A DNA stretch of 64,000 nucleotides from Myxocyprinus asiaticus (GCF_019703515.2 NC_059373.1:12931281-12995280); one strand, 5' to 3'. Counted from the stretch's first letter, positions 38,787 through 51,700 are shown. Notes: a model not told the origin generated them from the sequence alone. Program-made: numbers and translations.

Positions 38787-39217
38787 TAAGGGTACGTTTA
38801 CACGACAACGATGTACTAAAAACGGAAAGGTTTTTCCTTTGCATTTTTGAAAAGTTCCGCATACAGACGAATGAATGAATTAATCCAAATGAATAAATTG
38901 TTGATTATTGTTATTTGCACAGACACCAGTATTCATATTGATAATTATACATCTCAAATTGATGCCTATCAATCCATCATTCTTTATATAACACGTAATA
39001 CGTGCGCACATGACGTGATCGTTTTCACAAATTCTTGTTTTTGTATGTTTACACGGAGACGATAATGGCATCGTTTTCAAAAAGTTGCACTTTGAAACCC
39101 GTTTTCAAAAGTTTGCGTTTTCAGGCCCTAAAACGCCGTTGTCGTGTATACAAACAGCCAAAACGCATAAAAAGTTTTCGTTTTTAGTTGGAAACGTTGT
39201 CGTGTAAATGGCCCCTA
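38787..39217. mobile_element. MITE nested in the Tc1-type element
   Basis: Ends TAAGGGTACGTTTACACGAC and the complement of the right end TAGGGGCCATTTACACGAC are inverted repeats, both followed by AACG. Internal runs of acggaaagg / cgttttcaaaag also mirror each other. No target duplication is evident. A degraded related stretch may lie near 54680-54790. Confidence 0.8.
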
Positions 39218-39264
39218 GGACATAACTGAACAAGTTTCACAGACATGTGACTAACAGAAATGGA

Positions 39265-40319
39265 ATAATGTGACCCTGAACAAAGGGGGGGTCAAAATCA
39301 AAAGTAACAGTCAGTATCTGGTGTGGCCGCCAGCTGCATTAAGTACTGCAGTGCATCTCCTCCTCATGGACTGCACCAGATTTGCCAGTTCTTGCTGTCA
39401 GATGCTACCCCACTCTTCCACAAAGGCACTTGAAAGTTCCTGGACATTTCTGGGGGAATGGCCCTAGCCCTCACCCTCCGATCCAACAGGTCCCAGACAT
39501 GCTCAATGGGATTGAGCTCCGGTCTCTTCGCTGGCCATGGCAGAACACTGACATTCCTGTCTTGCAGGAACTAACGCACAGAACGAGCAGTATGGCTAGT
39601 GGCATTGTCATACTGGAGGGTCATGTCAGGATGAGTCTGCAGGAAGGGTACCATATGAGGGAGGAGGATGTCTTCCCTGTAACGCACAGCGTTGAGATTG
39701 CCTGCAATGACAACAAGCTCAGTCCGATGATTCTGTGACACACCGCCCCAGACCATGACGGACCCTCCACCTCCAAATCGATCCCGCTCCAGAGTACAGG
39801 CCTCGGTGTAACGCTCATTCCTTCGACGATAAACGCAAGTCCGACCATCACCCCTGGTGAGACAAAACCGTGACTCGTCACTTTTTGCCAGTCCTGTCTG
39901 GTCCAGCGAAGGTGGGTTTGTGCCCATAGGTGACGTTGTTGCCGGTGATGTCTGATAAGGACCTGCCTTACAACAGGCCTACAAGCCCTCAGTCCAGCCT
40001 CTCTCAGCCTATTGCGGACAGTCTGAGCACTGATGGAGGGATTGTGCGTTCCTGGTGTTACTCGGGCAGTTGTTGTTGCCATCCTGTACCTGTCTCGCAG
40101 GTGTGATATTCGGATATACAGATCCTGTGCAGGTGTTTTTACACATTGTCTGCCACTGCGAGGACAATTATCTGTCCTTCCTGTCTCCCTGTAGTGCTGT
40201 CTTAGGCGTCTCACAGTACGGACATTGCAATTTATTGCCCTGGCCACATCTGCAGTCCTCATGCCTCCATGCAGCATGCCTAAAACACGTTCACACAGAT
40301 GAGCCGGGACCCTGGGCAT
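39265..40319 (-). pseudogene. Tc1 transposase pseudogene (DD34E)
   Basis: Begins MPRVPAHLCERVLGMLHGGM with a helix-turn-helix half (TADVARAINCNVRTVRRL). The second DNA-binding half follows (PSISAQTVRNRLREAGL), then the catalytic domain with DESRFCL, GGGGSVMVWGG, the second Asp in QYDNATSHTA and Glu in ELNPIEHVW, 34 residues on. Breaks: a frame change near 39885, just before DESRF, and a stop after SHTARSVR near 39571. C-terminal codons continue to about 39265. Confidence 0.9.
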
Positions 40320-40604
40320 CTTTTTTTGGTGTTTTTCAGAGTCAGTAGAAAGGTCTCTTTAGTGTCTTAAGTTTTTATAACTGTGACCTTAATTGCCTAC
40401 TGTCTGTAAGCTGTTAGTGTCTTAACGACCGTTCCACAGGTGCATGTTCATTAATTGTTTATGGTTCATTGAACAAGCATGGAAAACATTATTTAAGACC
40501 AGTACAATAAAGATCTGTAAAATTATTTGGATTTTTACTAAATTATCTTTAAAATATTGAGTCCTGAAAAAGGGACATTTCTTTTTTTTGCTGAGATGCA
40601 TGTT

Positions 40605-40800
40605 AAATCTAAATCTGCATTTTGAACATAAATTGAAATGTTTCTGTTGCGCAACTAATAGAACATGACAATAGCATTGTCACGGGTTCGATTCCTAGGG
40701 AACGTGCATGCTGAAAAAATTTATAGCTTAAAAACACTTTTAGTTGCTTTGAATTAAAGCCTCTGACAGATGCATAAATGTGAATGTATTTAGTGTTAGT
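40605..40800 (+). mobile_element. Degraded tRNA-derived SINE
   Basis: A box-B-like cacgggttcgattcctaggg sits inside a tRNA-like head (gcgcaactaatagaac upstream). A degenerate V-SINE tail follows (ttgctttgaattaaagcctc, gacagatgcataaatg). Confidence 0.65.
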
Positions 40801-40965
40801 GGTTGATAATGGCCCCTCAAGAAACCTACCTGACTCATTCCTACTCCACTGTCAATGCATAAATCACCTGATTGGTTGGAATTCTGAGATTTGGTTGACT
40901 CTTATGGTCATGGAATGAGAATTGTACAAACATACATACAGTATATTACCTGTACATTTACTTTA

Positions 40966-41110
40966 TGCATTTGGCAGACACTTTTATCCAAAGTGACTTA
41001 CAGTGCTTTCAAGGTATACATTTGATCTGTTTGTGTGTTCCCTGGAAATCAAACCCATGATCTCAACATTGCTAGCACCTTGCTCTACCTGTTGAGCTAC
41101 AGGAACCCCC
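40966..41110 (-). mobile_element. SINE with tRNA-like head and V-SINE tail
   Basis: On the minus strand: tagctcaacaggtagagcaa (box A), gggtttgatttccaggga (box B), then cactttggataaaagtgtct and gccaaatgcataa. Non-coding. Confidence 0.8.
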
Positions 41111-41285
41111 TAAATACATAATGAATGGATGGATAGACAGACATGCTTTGCATAATTTGCAAATTACACAATAAACTCAATGTAGATGTAGACAGTTTAC
41201 ATACTAGTACACTGTGCAGACCAAGACAAAGAAATTGGGTGGGTGATATAGACTCTTAGGCCCTCCAGTCCCCCTGTTACAGAGC

Positions 41286-41294
41286 TTATATAAG
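41286..41294 (+). promoter_or_regulatory. Possible TATA box 5' of alternative mpp6 exon
   Basis: TTATATAAG occurs about 430 bases before the candidate exon at 41717. No initiator or CpG island supports it, so it may be chance in AT-rich DNA. Confidence 0.25.
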
Positions 41295-41716
41295 AACACT
41301 TATGTAAGATGCAGTGGGGGGCTTAACTGGGCGATGGGCAGTCTCTGATGTAAGGGGCGGAGTCTAAAACAGCAGGAGAGGATTGTGGGATTAGGTGTTT
41401 GGAGGGAGGAATGTTAAAGTGAAGTGCTAGTAAAGAGGATCTGTGTGTGTGTGTGTGTATGTATGTATGTTTGTGTCCACATCTGTGTTTTGCAGACGTG
41501 TGGAAGGCTCTCCTTTCTTTCTTTGTATCTCTCTTTGCCTCTTTTTCTGTCTTTTTTCACTTTTGTACTTGCCAGCTTAAAGTACCAAAGTAGAGAGTAG
41601 TTTCTGTCCACGTTTTTCTCTATCTATTAGTCACTGTTTTTATTGGCTTAGGGCAAGCCAGCATTTGCGTAGCTTTCATTGAGTTCAGCAGTGCGGAGTT
41701 CAGAGTTACAGCAGGA

Positions 41717-41837
41717 ATGATTTTAACTGTAGGTGAAACATTCTCAAACGGAGCAAGTTCTAACTCGGATGCCAGGGGGATCGGAGAAACTGGGGAGGGG
41801 GTGCCAGAGGTCCCTGAGGGAGCAGACTCTTCAGGAG
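41717..41837 (+). CDS. mpp6: Candidate alternative first coding exon of mpp6
   Basis: A 40-codon reading starts ATG at 41717 (MILTVGETFSNGASS...) and ends Gly plus one base at the donor GGAG|gttaga. Splicing to the acceptor at 45784/45785 gives GCT then ATG, in frame with the main mpp6 start, so the protein would gain 41 acidic, Ser/Gly-rich residues. Family knowledge: a human MPP2 isoform also has extra residues immediately before the conserved MQQVL start. The frame is open upstream to at least 41651, where cttag could be an acceptor. Without splicing the frame stops at 41842. No transcript evidence was available; the phase agreement has a one-in-three chance of being fortuitous. Confidence 0.35.
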
Positions 41838-41842
41838 GTTAG

Positions 41843-42425
41843 ACATACATTTTCATAATTTTATAGACTTCTTATTCTGTAATTATACTGTATGTTCAAA
41901 TTGGCATTTCACACAACAGTGAGGAGATTTCATACCTCTTAGTGATGGGGGTGTGAAATATTCTGAACAAATCAAGGGGTTATTTGTGTGCTGCCAAATA
42001 GTGGCACATTTTTTTTTAGATCCGAGCTTGTTGAGTTGTAGCTGGTAGCATTGGTATGAGAGGTTTTTTTAATGTCATGTTTGTTCCATTTTGATGGCAA
42101 ATGTTTAGAAAGTAGTCTTCAAATCATTCAGAGTTTGAATGCAAAGCAGGAGTAGCAACAGAGTCATGGTTTATAAAAAAGGGCAAAGAATCAGAGTAAT
42201 TGGAGAGAAAGAGATAAATTGACTGTGGACAAATCAAATGGAACTTACGCTCAAGATTCAGTCAACACACAGATACTAATTTGTTGCTCAGTAAACTTAG
42301 ACTTCCAAGTTTCTGATGTTTTGAAAATGTTATACGTTATTAAAATGTACATTGTTCATTCGTGGTTATTTACCTTCTTAGCTTGAAGAAGCTGTACTAT
42401 TATAAACCTGTGACACATTCATGTG
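41843..42425. other. Putative intron, nothing recognised
   Basis: AT-rich DNA without repeat borders or exon signals that I can support. Confidence 0.4.
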
Positions 42426-42429
42426 ATAT

Positions 42430-42790
42430 TTTATTATTATTAGAACTTTATTAATCCCTGCAGGGCAATTAATATAGGGCTACAGCAGTGCTTCACACAA
42501 CAACACAATAACTAAACAAGAATACAGCATACCAGATCACACATTGAGAATAAATATTAAAGATAAATAAATACATAAAAATACAATAATAATGAAAAGA
42601 AACTTTGATATCACCCATTACATAGTCAAATAGCCACAAGCACAAAGGTAAATTTATATCGATTTGTAAGGCACCTTACACCACGTAGATGCCTCCCAAG
42701 GGGCAAAAGCTTGAACTGAGAGTGCAAGGGATGTGTTTCATCTCCCATGATGCTATAAGCCCTTCTTATCACCTGTTGCTCATAAAATAC
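42430..42790 (-). mobile_element. LINE 3'-end fragment
   Basis: The minus strand encodes a reverse-transcriptase C-terminal tail: RRAYSIMGDETHPLHSQF followed by LLPLGRHLRGVRC and NRYKFTFV. This is the histidine/leucine-rich ending typical of fish non-LTR elements of the Rex1/L2 type. The 3' end reads ccctgcagggattaataaag. Severely 5'-truncated; clade assignment uncertain. Confidence 0.7.
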
Positions 42791-42799
42791 AGTTAAACT

Positions 42800-43890
42800 A
42801 CGTAAAAGTATACCAATAATTTTTGAGCATAGTTGAACAATGGCTTGAAGGCAGTTTTTGTATTTTTAAGAAGGATAAAATACTTTTACATATATGTCTG
42901 GGTAAAGCCAGTATAAAAATCAGAACACAATTCACAACAAAACTGCTAACTTGAGCTGGATTTTTCTGAATCACATGATTTCAAGGTCTTATTCTAATTT
43001 AATTTAGAAAACCTGATATTTTGAAGCCAATCACACTCCTGTCATGTGTGTGTGTGTGTTATGCGGGATGGTTTCCTATTAAGATTTTGCTCTGACTATG
43101 TGCATAGAATTTAGTTTAATCAGCTGTGCAATTAAACTTTTGGGAGTGTAACAACAATATGTGCCAAAGCTGTCAAACAAAATAATGTATCTAATAAGGT
43201 CTTCAAACCAAATAAAAGTGCAGTTTACAGAATCTAATAAATATGACAGGATGCTTTTATTACAGGGTGTTCAGTGTTAGTTCAATTGCTTTTGCTTTTA
43301 TTTGTTCCTAGATTATCTATAACTCTGCTGGTTCATCTATTATGTTCTCTGGTCAGCTAAATAAGGGATGCCCCAGGGTACATTGCACTCTGTGACATAT
43401 TAGCAATAGAACAACAGTAAAATGTCCAAGCTTGCTGATGGTTGCTATTGGACTGCTTGAGTGTCTGACCTAAATTGAGCGGAATTGAACCACTGAACTC
43501 AGGTTAAATATTGATCTGTTGTCTCGCCTATTGTTTCCTGATGGTGATTAAATGTGCGCGCACACACACACCCACACCCTCTGCTCTGTTGTACTGTCAC
43601 AGATGGATTACACTACTGCTGGCTATGACTTGTGTAGTCACATGACTCAATGAGCGCTTGGCCTTGCAATATGGTTGTGTGTGTGTGTGTGTAGTAGAGA
43701 TGAGGGAGATTTGTCAATTACTGTGTTAAAGTGTGGTCTTACCATCCCTATGAATAAACAAAATAAAATCTATTTATTATGTTGGCTTGACAAAGTCAAC
43801 ATACTGTTATTCTACAGACAAGGTTTAGGGTTTTTCCAAAATCCCTAAACCAAGGCCAAAATTACTAGTTACCAACAACTCCCAGAGCTT
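42800..43890. other. Putative intron, nothing recognised
   Basis: Short CA/TG runs at about 43045, 43560 and 43675. No coding or named repeat signal. Confidence 0.4.
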
Positions 43891-43899
43891 TCAAGCTAC

Positions 43900-45240
43900 A
43901 TCCACCAAACTCAACTCAGACCTTAAGACTGTTCTATATATACAGACTGTTCTATAACTTTTCTAACTGATCAGAATAGTGTGCAACAGTCTGGTTCCAG
44001 AAGTAAAAATGCCATAAATTGTTTCCATAGACTAAATGATTTTACAGATAACTTTTAAACCTTTAAAAACAGGCATACCGTGAGCTCCGAGGTTGTTAAT
44101 TGATGATATATACTATACATCTGTTAAAGCCATCAGTCTGTGATATATAAACTTCATTGTTTTAAAATCATGTTTAATAGCAACGTTTCTGGCGAATGGG
44201 GGCCTGGGTAGCTTAGCAAGGAAAGATGCTGACTACCACCCCTGGAGTCGCGAATTTGAATCTAGGGTGTGCCGAGTGACTCCAGCCAGGCTTCCTCAGT
44301 AACTAATTGTCCTGGTTGCTAGGGTGGATAGAGTCATGTGGGATTACCTTCCTCATTGTGGTGGTTTTCGCTCTCGGTGGGGCAAGTGGTGAATTGTGCA
44401 TGGACCGCAATGTTAATAGCGTGAGCCTCCACTAAGTCTCTCAGCAAGCCACATAAGATGCGCGGGTTGACTGTCTCAGAAGCGGAGGCAACTGATATCC
44501 ATCCTTCGCCACCCAGATTGAGGCGAGTAACTGTGCCACCACAAGGAAGTAGAGAGCATTGGGAATTGGGCATGCCAAATTAGGGAGAAAAGCGGAGAGA
44601 AAAAAAAAGGTCCTGGTGAACAACTACACTTCCCGTGGCCCAGCAGAGACAGATCCACCAATCAGTGAACTGCGGCCAAGAAAGCCTGCCCAAACAAGCC
44701 CGGTAGCGACTGCCCACTCCCATGACTCGCTTTGAGAGACGAGTAGGTCTCCCTTCACCCTCAAACTTCTGTATACTGTAATACTGTATTTGTATTACTG
44801 TATTTGTGTATGTCAAAATATTTAGCAATAAACGTTAACTGTATTGTTTCTATACTTGTAATCAACAACCTTAAGTCAATAGTTTTATATATGTCCTTAG
44901 TTTTATATTCGATTACCTCATTCGTAATGCTTCATGGGATTGTATTTCATGCCCTCGTGAAAGACAGTAAGTACACAGTGTTGTACCTTTCTCATTTTGT
45001 CAGATTTTCAAATATGTTTTTGCTTTAAAACTAAGTTTGTAGTGTTGTGATTCACCTTGGAGCTGGTTGGTTTGGTTCATGGCTTTACATTTTTTTTTTC
45101 TAAATTTAAGTCTATGGAAGAAATAATTGAGAAAAATACTTGCAGAACCTTGCACTCTATAACGGTTTTTGCACAGCGGGCAATCAAATCTTAGAAATAT
45201 GCCATAGACTAACATTGGCGGAATGTTCAAACGGGTCAAA
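43900..45240 (+). repeat. Dispersed repeat family H, second copy
   Basis: Matches, in inverted orientation, the three segments of the copy spread over 26720-35590. Shared phrases include tctggttccagaagtaaaaa, catcagtctg, gtttctatacttgtaatcaa, ttatattcgattac, tgggattgta-ttcatgccct and gagctggttggtttggttca. It is interrupted once, by the SINE at 44198-44607, and provides the uninterrupted version of the site invaded at 27536. Confidence 0.75.
44198..44607 (+). mobile_element. tRNA-derived SINE, copy 3
   Basis: Third copy of the ~420-bp SINE family: head gcctgggtagcttagcaagg, box-B-like cgcgaatttgaatct, body and A-rich tail. It lies within repeat family H, so it inserted later than that copy. 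Confidence 0.9.
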
Positions 45241-45786
45241 CTTTAAATGGAATGTTTTGACAGTTCAAACTCCAACTGTCAAAAAATTCAAATGTAAACT
45301 CCTGAAATAAAACGTAGCATTTGTTGGATAAAAAAAAAACGAAACCATATTTTCTTTATTTATGAATTGATTTTTCCAACTGAGGAAGTCCCAGAATGTC
45401 CCCAAATGAAGGTTTTGTCAGATTTAGCTCACCTGTGGGGACAAATTGGTCCCCAAACTATAGCAAAGTAAACCCACAAATGGACAAACTCTGACAACTT
45501 AGATCTACGTTTTTCAATGTATTAGTTTACACACTCAGGACATGAGCTCAGTGGAACAAATGAATACAGAACACAAAAGAATAGATAAACACCTATGATG
45601 AGACATGATACTATCTTCTATACTACCACCAGGGAGGGAGGAATCATATTTTAGCCATTTAATATTCTGATTTGTTTAATCCTACAGGTGAATCTTTTGA
45701 CAGCTTTTACCCTGGTGTATCACTTGTTGGGTTGCAGGTGTGTTTATGGCATGTCATAACAATACTCTCTCTGTACATGTGTAGCT

Positions 45787-48700
45787 ATGCAGCAGGTGTT
45801 GGAAAACCTGGGTGAGTTGCCCTCCACCACAGGGGCTAAAGACCTTGACCTCATCTTCCTCAAAGGCATCATGGAGAGCCCTATCGTACGCTCGCTGGCC
45901 AAGGTAAAACACTAATTTTATTCTATGTTTTACTATAGTTTTATAGGTAAATAGCTAATGAGGTTCAGACTGAATAAAGCTATGTGACTATTGTCATGTT
46001 TGAATAACACAGCCATTATTCATGGCTGTGTCATGACAAGTAGTGTTAAATTGTCAGAAAGAAGTCGATAAACACTGTCAGAAATATAAATGTATTGATT
46101 ACACTATTGATGACCTAATTGAGAAATTATAATGCTTGTCTTCAGGCACATGAGCGTTTGGAGGATGTAAAGTTGGAGGCAGTACAAGAGAATAATGTTG
46201 AGCTTGTGACTGAGATTCTGGGTGACATCAGCGGACTGAGTGTACGAGATGACAGCGCAGCAGAGCTCTCCAAAATCCTGCAGGAACCTCACTTTCAGGT
46301 ACATTCTTGTCTCTTCTCGACTAGTCTCACCTTCTCTTTTTGTACATTCTTTTTACTTTTTTGTCTCGTTTCCTCGTACCTTTCCTTCACTTTTCTTCTC
46401 ATCTCGTACCTTCTTGTCTCATCTCATCTTGTCTAAAACTTTCTTATTTGTCTCTTCTTTTCTCGTACCTTCTCTTCACTTTTCTTCTAATCTAGTACCT
46501 TCTCATCTTTTCTCTTCTCTTCTTGCTTTGTACCTTCATTTCTTGTCTCATCTTGTATCTTATCTTCTCATACTTTCTCATCTTGTACTTTCACTTCTCT
46601 TGTCTTCTCTTCTCATACCTTCCCTTCTCATCTTCTCTTCTTGTCTTTTCGCTTCTTGTCTCTTCTCTTCTCATCTCATCTTGTACCTTCTCTTCTCATA
46701 CATTCTTCTCTTGTCTCATCATATCTCCTACTTTCATGTCTCATCTTGTCTCGAAACTTCTCTCACTTCTCTTGTCGTCTCGTCTCATACCTTTTCTTCT
46801 AATCTCCTCTTCTTGTTTCTTCCCTTCTTGTCTTTTCTCGTCTCGTCTCATATTGTGCCTTCTCTTCTCATACCTTCTCCTCTCGTCTCATTTTATCTTG
46901 TACCTTTGTTTGATCTCATCTCGTACCTTCTCTCACTTCTCGTCTCATACCTTCTTGTCTTGTCTCGTCTCCTCCTCTCATCTCGTATCGTCTCGTCTCG
47001 TCTTTTCTTATCTCAACTTGTCTCTTCTACTATCTCTTCTCTTTTTGTCTCTTCTCCTCTCTTCTCGACTCATCTCTTCTCATCTCGTCTCTTCTCTTCT
47101 CATACCTTCTCGTCTCATCTTTTCCTCTACCTTTGTCTTATCTCGTCTCGTACCTTCTCTCACTTCTCATCTCTCTTCTCGTCTCATCTCGACGTTGCAT
47201 CTCGACTTATCATCTTGACTTCATCTCATCTCTACTCTTCTCATCTTGTCTCTTCTACTGTCTCTTCTCATTTTGTCTCTTTTCCTCTCTTCTCAACTTG
47301 TCTCTTCTCGTCTTGTCTCTTCTCTTCTCATACTGCCTCTACTTGTCTCATCTCATCCTTTTTCTTAATGTTTCTCTTTCAGTCTCTTCTGGAGGCCCAT
47401 GACATTGTGGCATCTAAATGCTATGAGGCCCCACCCCCTCCTGAATTAACCAATGATGCAGCAGTGAACAATGCTCTCTTGCAGGCTGATGCAGTCAGGA
47501 TGATTGGTATCCGTAAGAAAGCAGGAGAACCACTGGTATGTGTGTGCACTTTTGTGACAATACATACATTTGTATTAGGTTTGGCTATGTAACATCAATC
47601 ACTACTTATCTCATTCAATCATAATTTCAGTCAGCATCTAGTCCATAAACTCAGATAAACACAGAGGACCTCTTAATATTTATGTATTCTCGGTGTGTGA
47701 AAGAGTGTCTGTATTCATGTAATTACTCATGTTATCGGTTTGCCCAGGGTGTGACCTTCCGAATGGACAAGGGGGACCTGGTGATTGCTCGGATTCTTCA
47801 CGGAGGGCTGATTGACAGGCAGGGGCTGCTACATGTGGGTGACATCATAAAGGAGGTGAATGGGAAGGATGTTGGCAATAATCCTACTGAGCTTCAGGAG
47901 ATGCTAAAAGATTGTAGTGGAGGAATAACACTGAAAATACTGCCCAGCTATAGAGATGCTCCAGCACCACCACAGGTACAGACACACACACACTCCTATG
48001 CATACAAGCAAATATGCATAAAATTACACTGCAAAAGCAAATATATGCATTTGTAGACATTCATTCTGATATTCGTGCAGACCATTTAAACCAGATTATT
48101 TCACCAGTTTTTCTCTCTGTCCGTCTCCCTTTGTGAAATTGTGCCCAGTGTCACACGTACACATATACTGTAAATTATTGCACTTGTGTGCATACCAACA
48201 CATTAGAATTTCATCCTCAGGGCTCCACAAATTTGTCCATTTGTGAAATCCCTTGATGCTTTGTGATAAATGATCCCTAAGAGCCCTATTAATAACACCC
48301 CACATGCTATCTGGGGCAAGACACACACATGCAATATTCAATCTCATTACATGGCTTATGATATATTTTTTATCTGACACACGTCTCTCTCTTTCTGTGA
48401 ATGTGTGTAGTTATAATTTATTAATGTGATTTCAGAAGGCTTTTAGAAGGGAATTCACATATAAACAAATGATCACATATATAGAAGTAAATGAAACTAG
48501 ATCATAGTACTTCAAAATATGACTTTGAGAGGTAGGTATAGGTATTTGATTCAGAGTGTTTAAAGGAATAGTTAACTCAAACAGGAAAATTTCTCATGTT
48601 GTTGCAAGCCTGTATGACTTATTTTTTCTGTTGAAGACAAAAGGATATGTTTCGCAAAATTTCACGCTGCTCTTTTCCATATAATGAAAGCATAAAATGG

Positions 48701-51700
48701 CTAAAGACAGTCTCGGGGGACCCCCCCATCCCCAAAAAATATTGCCCTCTGCCTTAGATCTCTAATCTCTTTCACACTTCTGCATATTCAAACTTGATTT
48801 AATAAGAGGAATCCGTTTTTACTGGTTATCTCTATTAAAGGGATAATTCACCCAAAAATGAAAATTCTCTCATTATTTACTCATTCTCATGATATCCCAG
48901 GTGTGTATGACTTTCTTTTTTCACCAGAAGACATTTGAAGAAAAATAGAAAAATATCTTAGCTCAGTAGGTCCTTAAAATGCAAGTGAATGGTGATTTTC
49001 TCTTTTGAAGCTCCAAAAATCACAGACAATCAGAATAAACCTCATCGATACGAGTGTAAAATTAATGTCTTTTAAAGTAATACGATCACTTTTGGTGAGA
49101 AAAAAAAAGATAAATATTTAAGTACTTTTTAAATATTAAACCATCACTTCCATTAGGCTACACGAGAGGGTAGAGTCCAAGCGGTCTCTCGTGTAACGTA
49201 ATCTGTTGCCATGATACAGATGTAATCTCATGTTCTCCTCTCTGTTGAGACATCCAGGATGAGCACACAAATGCATGATTGTGAGTAAAGAAACAGATAA
49301 ATACAGATCTAAACCAAAATCAACAAAGCATCTGTATAGCATTCCTCCTGCAGAGTTGTAAACAGTGCTGCTCTTCCGGCTGTGTTGCACATGCGTCAGT
49401 TCTTGTGTTTCAAATGCCAATACGATTACGTCACGCGCATACCGCTGCAGAATGGAAGCATGGTTTAGAGTTAAAAAGTACTTAAATAGTTATCTTTTTC
49501 GCACACAAAAGTGTTCATGTTGGTTTAGAAGACATTAAATTAACAGCTGGTGTCGTATGAATGATGTTTATGCTGACTGTCTGTGATTTTTGGAGCTTCA
49601 AAAGAGAAATCACCATTCACTTGTATTTTAAGGACCTACTGAGCTGAGATATTTTTCTATTTTTCTTCAGATGTGTTCTGGTGAAGAAAGAAAGTCATAC
49701 ACACCTGGGATAGCATGAGGGTGAACACTGACGTGCACAGAACGGGGGCAGCAGGGGCACAAGCCCCTGCTCCTTTCGTGCACAAATCTAAAGGTGCCCT
49801 TTTGGTCGTCCAGAAAAAGGGGAGAAATTTTAATAATTTAATTAAAATAGTTAAATAAAACAAAATTAAAATATCCTCATAATCTCACAATAACAGTAAT
49901 AATGTGTTATTATGAGATTTCTTTGTAAATCGCATTAAACAAAATTAAGCAGAGGTGCCTTTAGGAGCACGTGATCGGGGCATATTCCAATCACAAGTGA
50001 TCTTCCATATGCCCTATACTCACTCCGAACTGGAAAGCCCTTGAAGGGGGTACTCCTGAAGGAAACATGACATTACTGTATGTATGTACCCTTCGCTAAC
50101 AGTCTTATGGAAGGGCCCTCTGAGAAAAGATTCATTTTCTCACTTTCGTTTTGAACGAGATTTCGAGTGGTGTCCCCTCCCACAGCAGTGCCCTTCAAGA
50201 AAGCAAAAAATGCAGTTTTGATTCACCCCGGAGCATCGAAGTGCTGTTACCTCAGACGAGTAACAGGTCAGATAAAAAGTCCACTCCATGTATTTTGCTG
50301 TAAGTTCTTTAAAAGAATAATACTCTACTGTTACTGCATTTCCGATATTGTGCACCTGCAATTTAGACAGATTTATTCATTATAATGGGAGCGGTCAAGT
50401 TGCTTTCAGTGATAGAAATAAAATTAGTCTTTTATAGAATATTGACATAAACTGAAGCTGTCAGGTTCAGCCAAAGCCAGTTTGGTTTTGTTGAAACTAA
50501 TAAGCCATTAGACTAATTACTTTCAGAAAAATACCATTAGGCTACCACAGTAACACCGCTCCCTATACGCATATTACGCAGTCTGCGTAGGGCACCAACT
50601 CCATAGGGGGGCACCAGAAACTCCACCAGCTGCCCTTACTCACATGTTATACATTATTCAAGGACCCTTTATCATTCGTGGAAAACAGCTGATCTCCTCA
50701 CGCTCACACTTTCTCATCGCGCCTTCGCACCGTGCACCACGTTACCAGGGTAATGCCATGGTGCTGAATGATTGATCATGTTCATATTTCATGATACTGT
50801 CATGGTACTCCAAGGTACTTTTAAAAAAAATACCATGGTTTTACTATGACACGTCAAAAACATGGGGTTATCACAAACCATGACTGAAAATAAATAAATA
50901 AACAAGTGTATTACCATGGTGCCTTTTGTGAGAAATATAACAGAATACGCTATTATTTGTGATAAAGGCAAAATGGAAAAAATTATGTACAGTGTGAATA
51001 TATATATATATGTATGTATATGTGTGTGTGTGTGTGTGTGTATATACAAGAAAATGGTTAAATACTCACAAAGCAAAGAAATTGGTTAAGTATTCATAAT
51101 TACTACTCATTAAAAAAAATTAAAAAAAATTAATCAGTGCCCTTTTTTATCCTTCCGCACCTGTCCCTGCTAAGGTCTGTGTCTGTCACTGAGGGTGAGT
51201 AAATAATGAGAGATTATTTTTGGGTGAACTATCACTTTAATAAGAAACTTTTTACAAGTGATCTTAAATGAAGTTACACCAAATTTTCTTTATCCAGTAG
51301 GCTATTATCATTTTCTCTGTAATCCCATCAGATATGCCAAACAGCTCGAGTTTAAACTTTCCTGAGAGACAGAGTTGTTGCGGAATTGTAATTTTTTTTT
51401 CCAGAAGTCATTTGCTGATTGGTAAATCATTGGAGATGTAATACATCAGTGAATATAATAATCATGCTAAGTGCTTTTTGGAGTTTAGACTAATCTGACC
51501 TGTTTTGTGTCTCACAGGTATACGTGCAACCACATTTTGACTACAATCCATCCAATGACAATCTAATACCATGCAGAGAGGCGGGGCTTGCTTTCAAAAG
51601 GGGTGATATCCTGCAGATTGTCAACCGGGAAGACCCAAACTGGTGGCAGGTGTGATATTTTGCCTGGTCTTTACTGGCCTCTTCTGAACTGATTTGCATT

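Larger units (their letters stand above)
38685..40597 (-). mobile_element. Tc1-type element with nested MITE, inactive
   Basis: The inverted ends contain CTCAGCAAAAAAAGAAATGTCC on the left and its complement (ggacatttcttttttttgctgag, one base longer in the A run) on the right. It carries a Tc1 transposase pseudogene on the minus strand and is interrupted near its left end by the 431-bp element at 38787-39217. Without that insert the length is about 1.5 kb, normal for the family. Confidence 0.9.

Noticed and set aside
46240..47592. A 450-codon open frame rich in Ser/Leu/Phe
   Set aside because: It is the read-through of mpp6 exons 2 and 3 across a pyrimidine-only intron that happens to lack stops. 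Splice signals and homology define the real exons.
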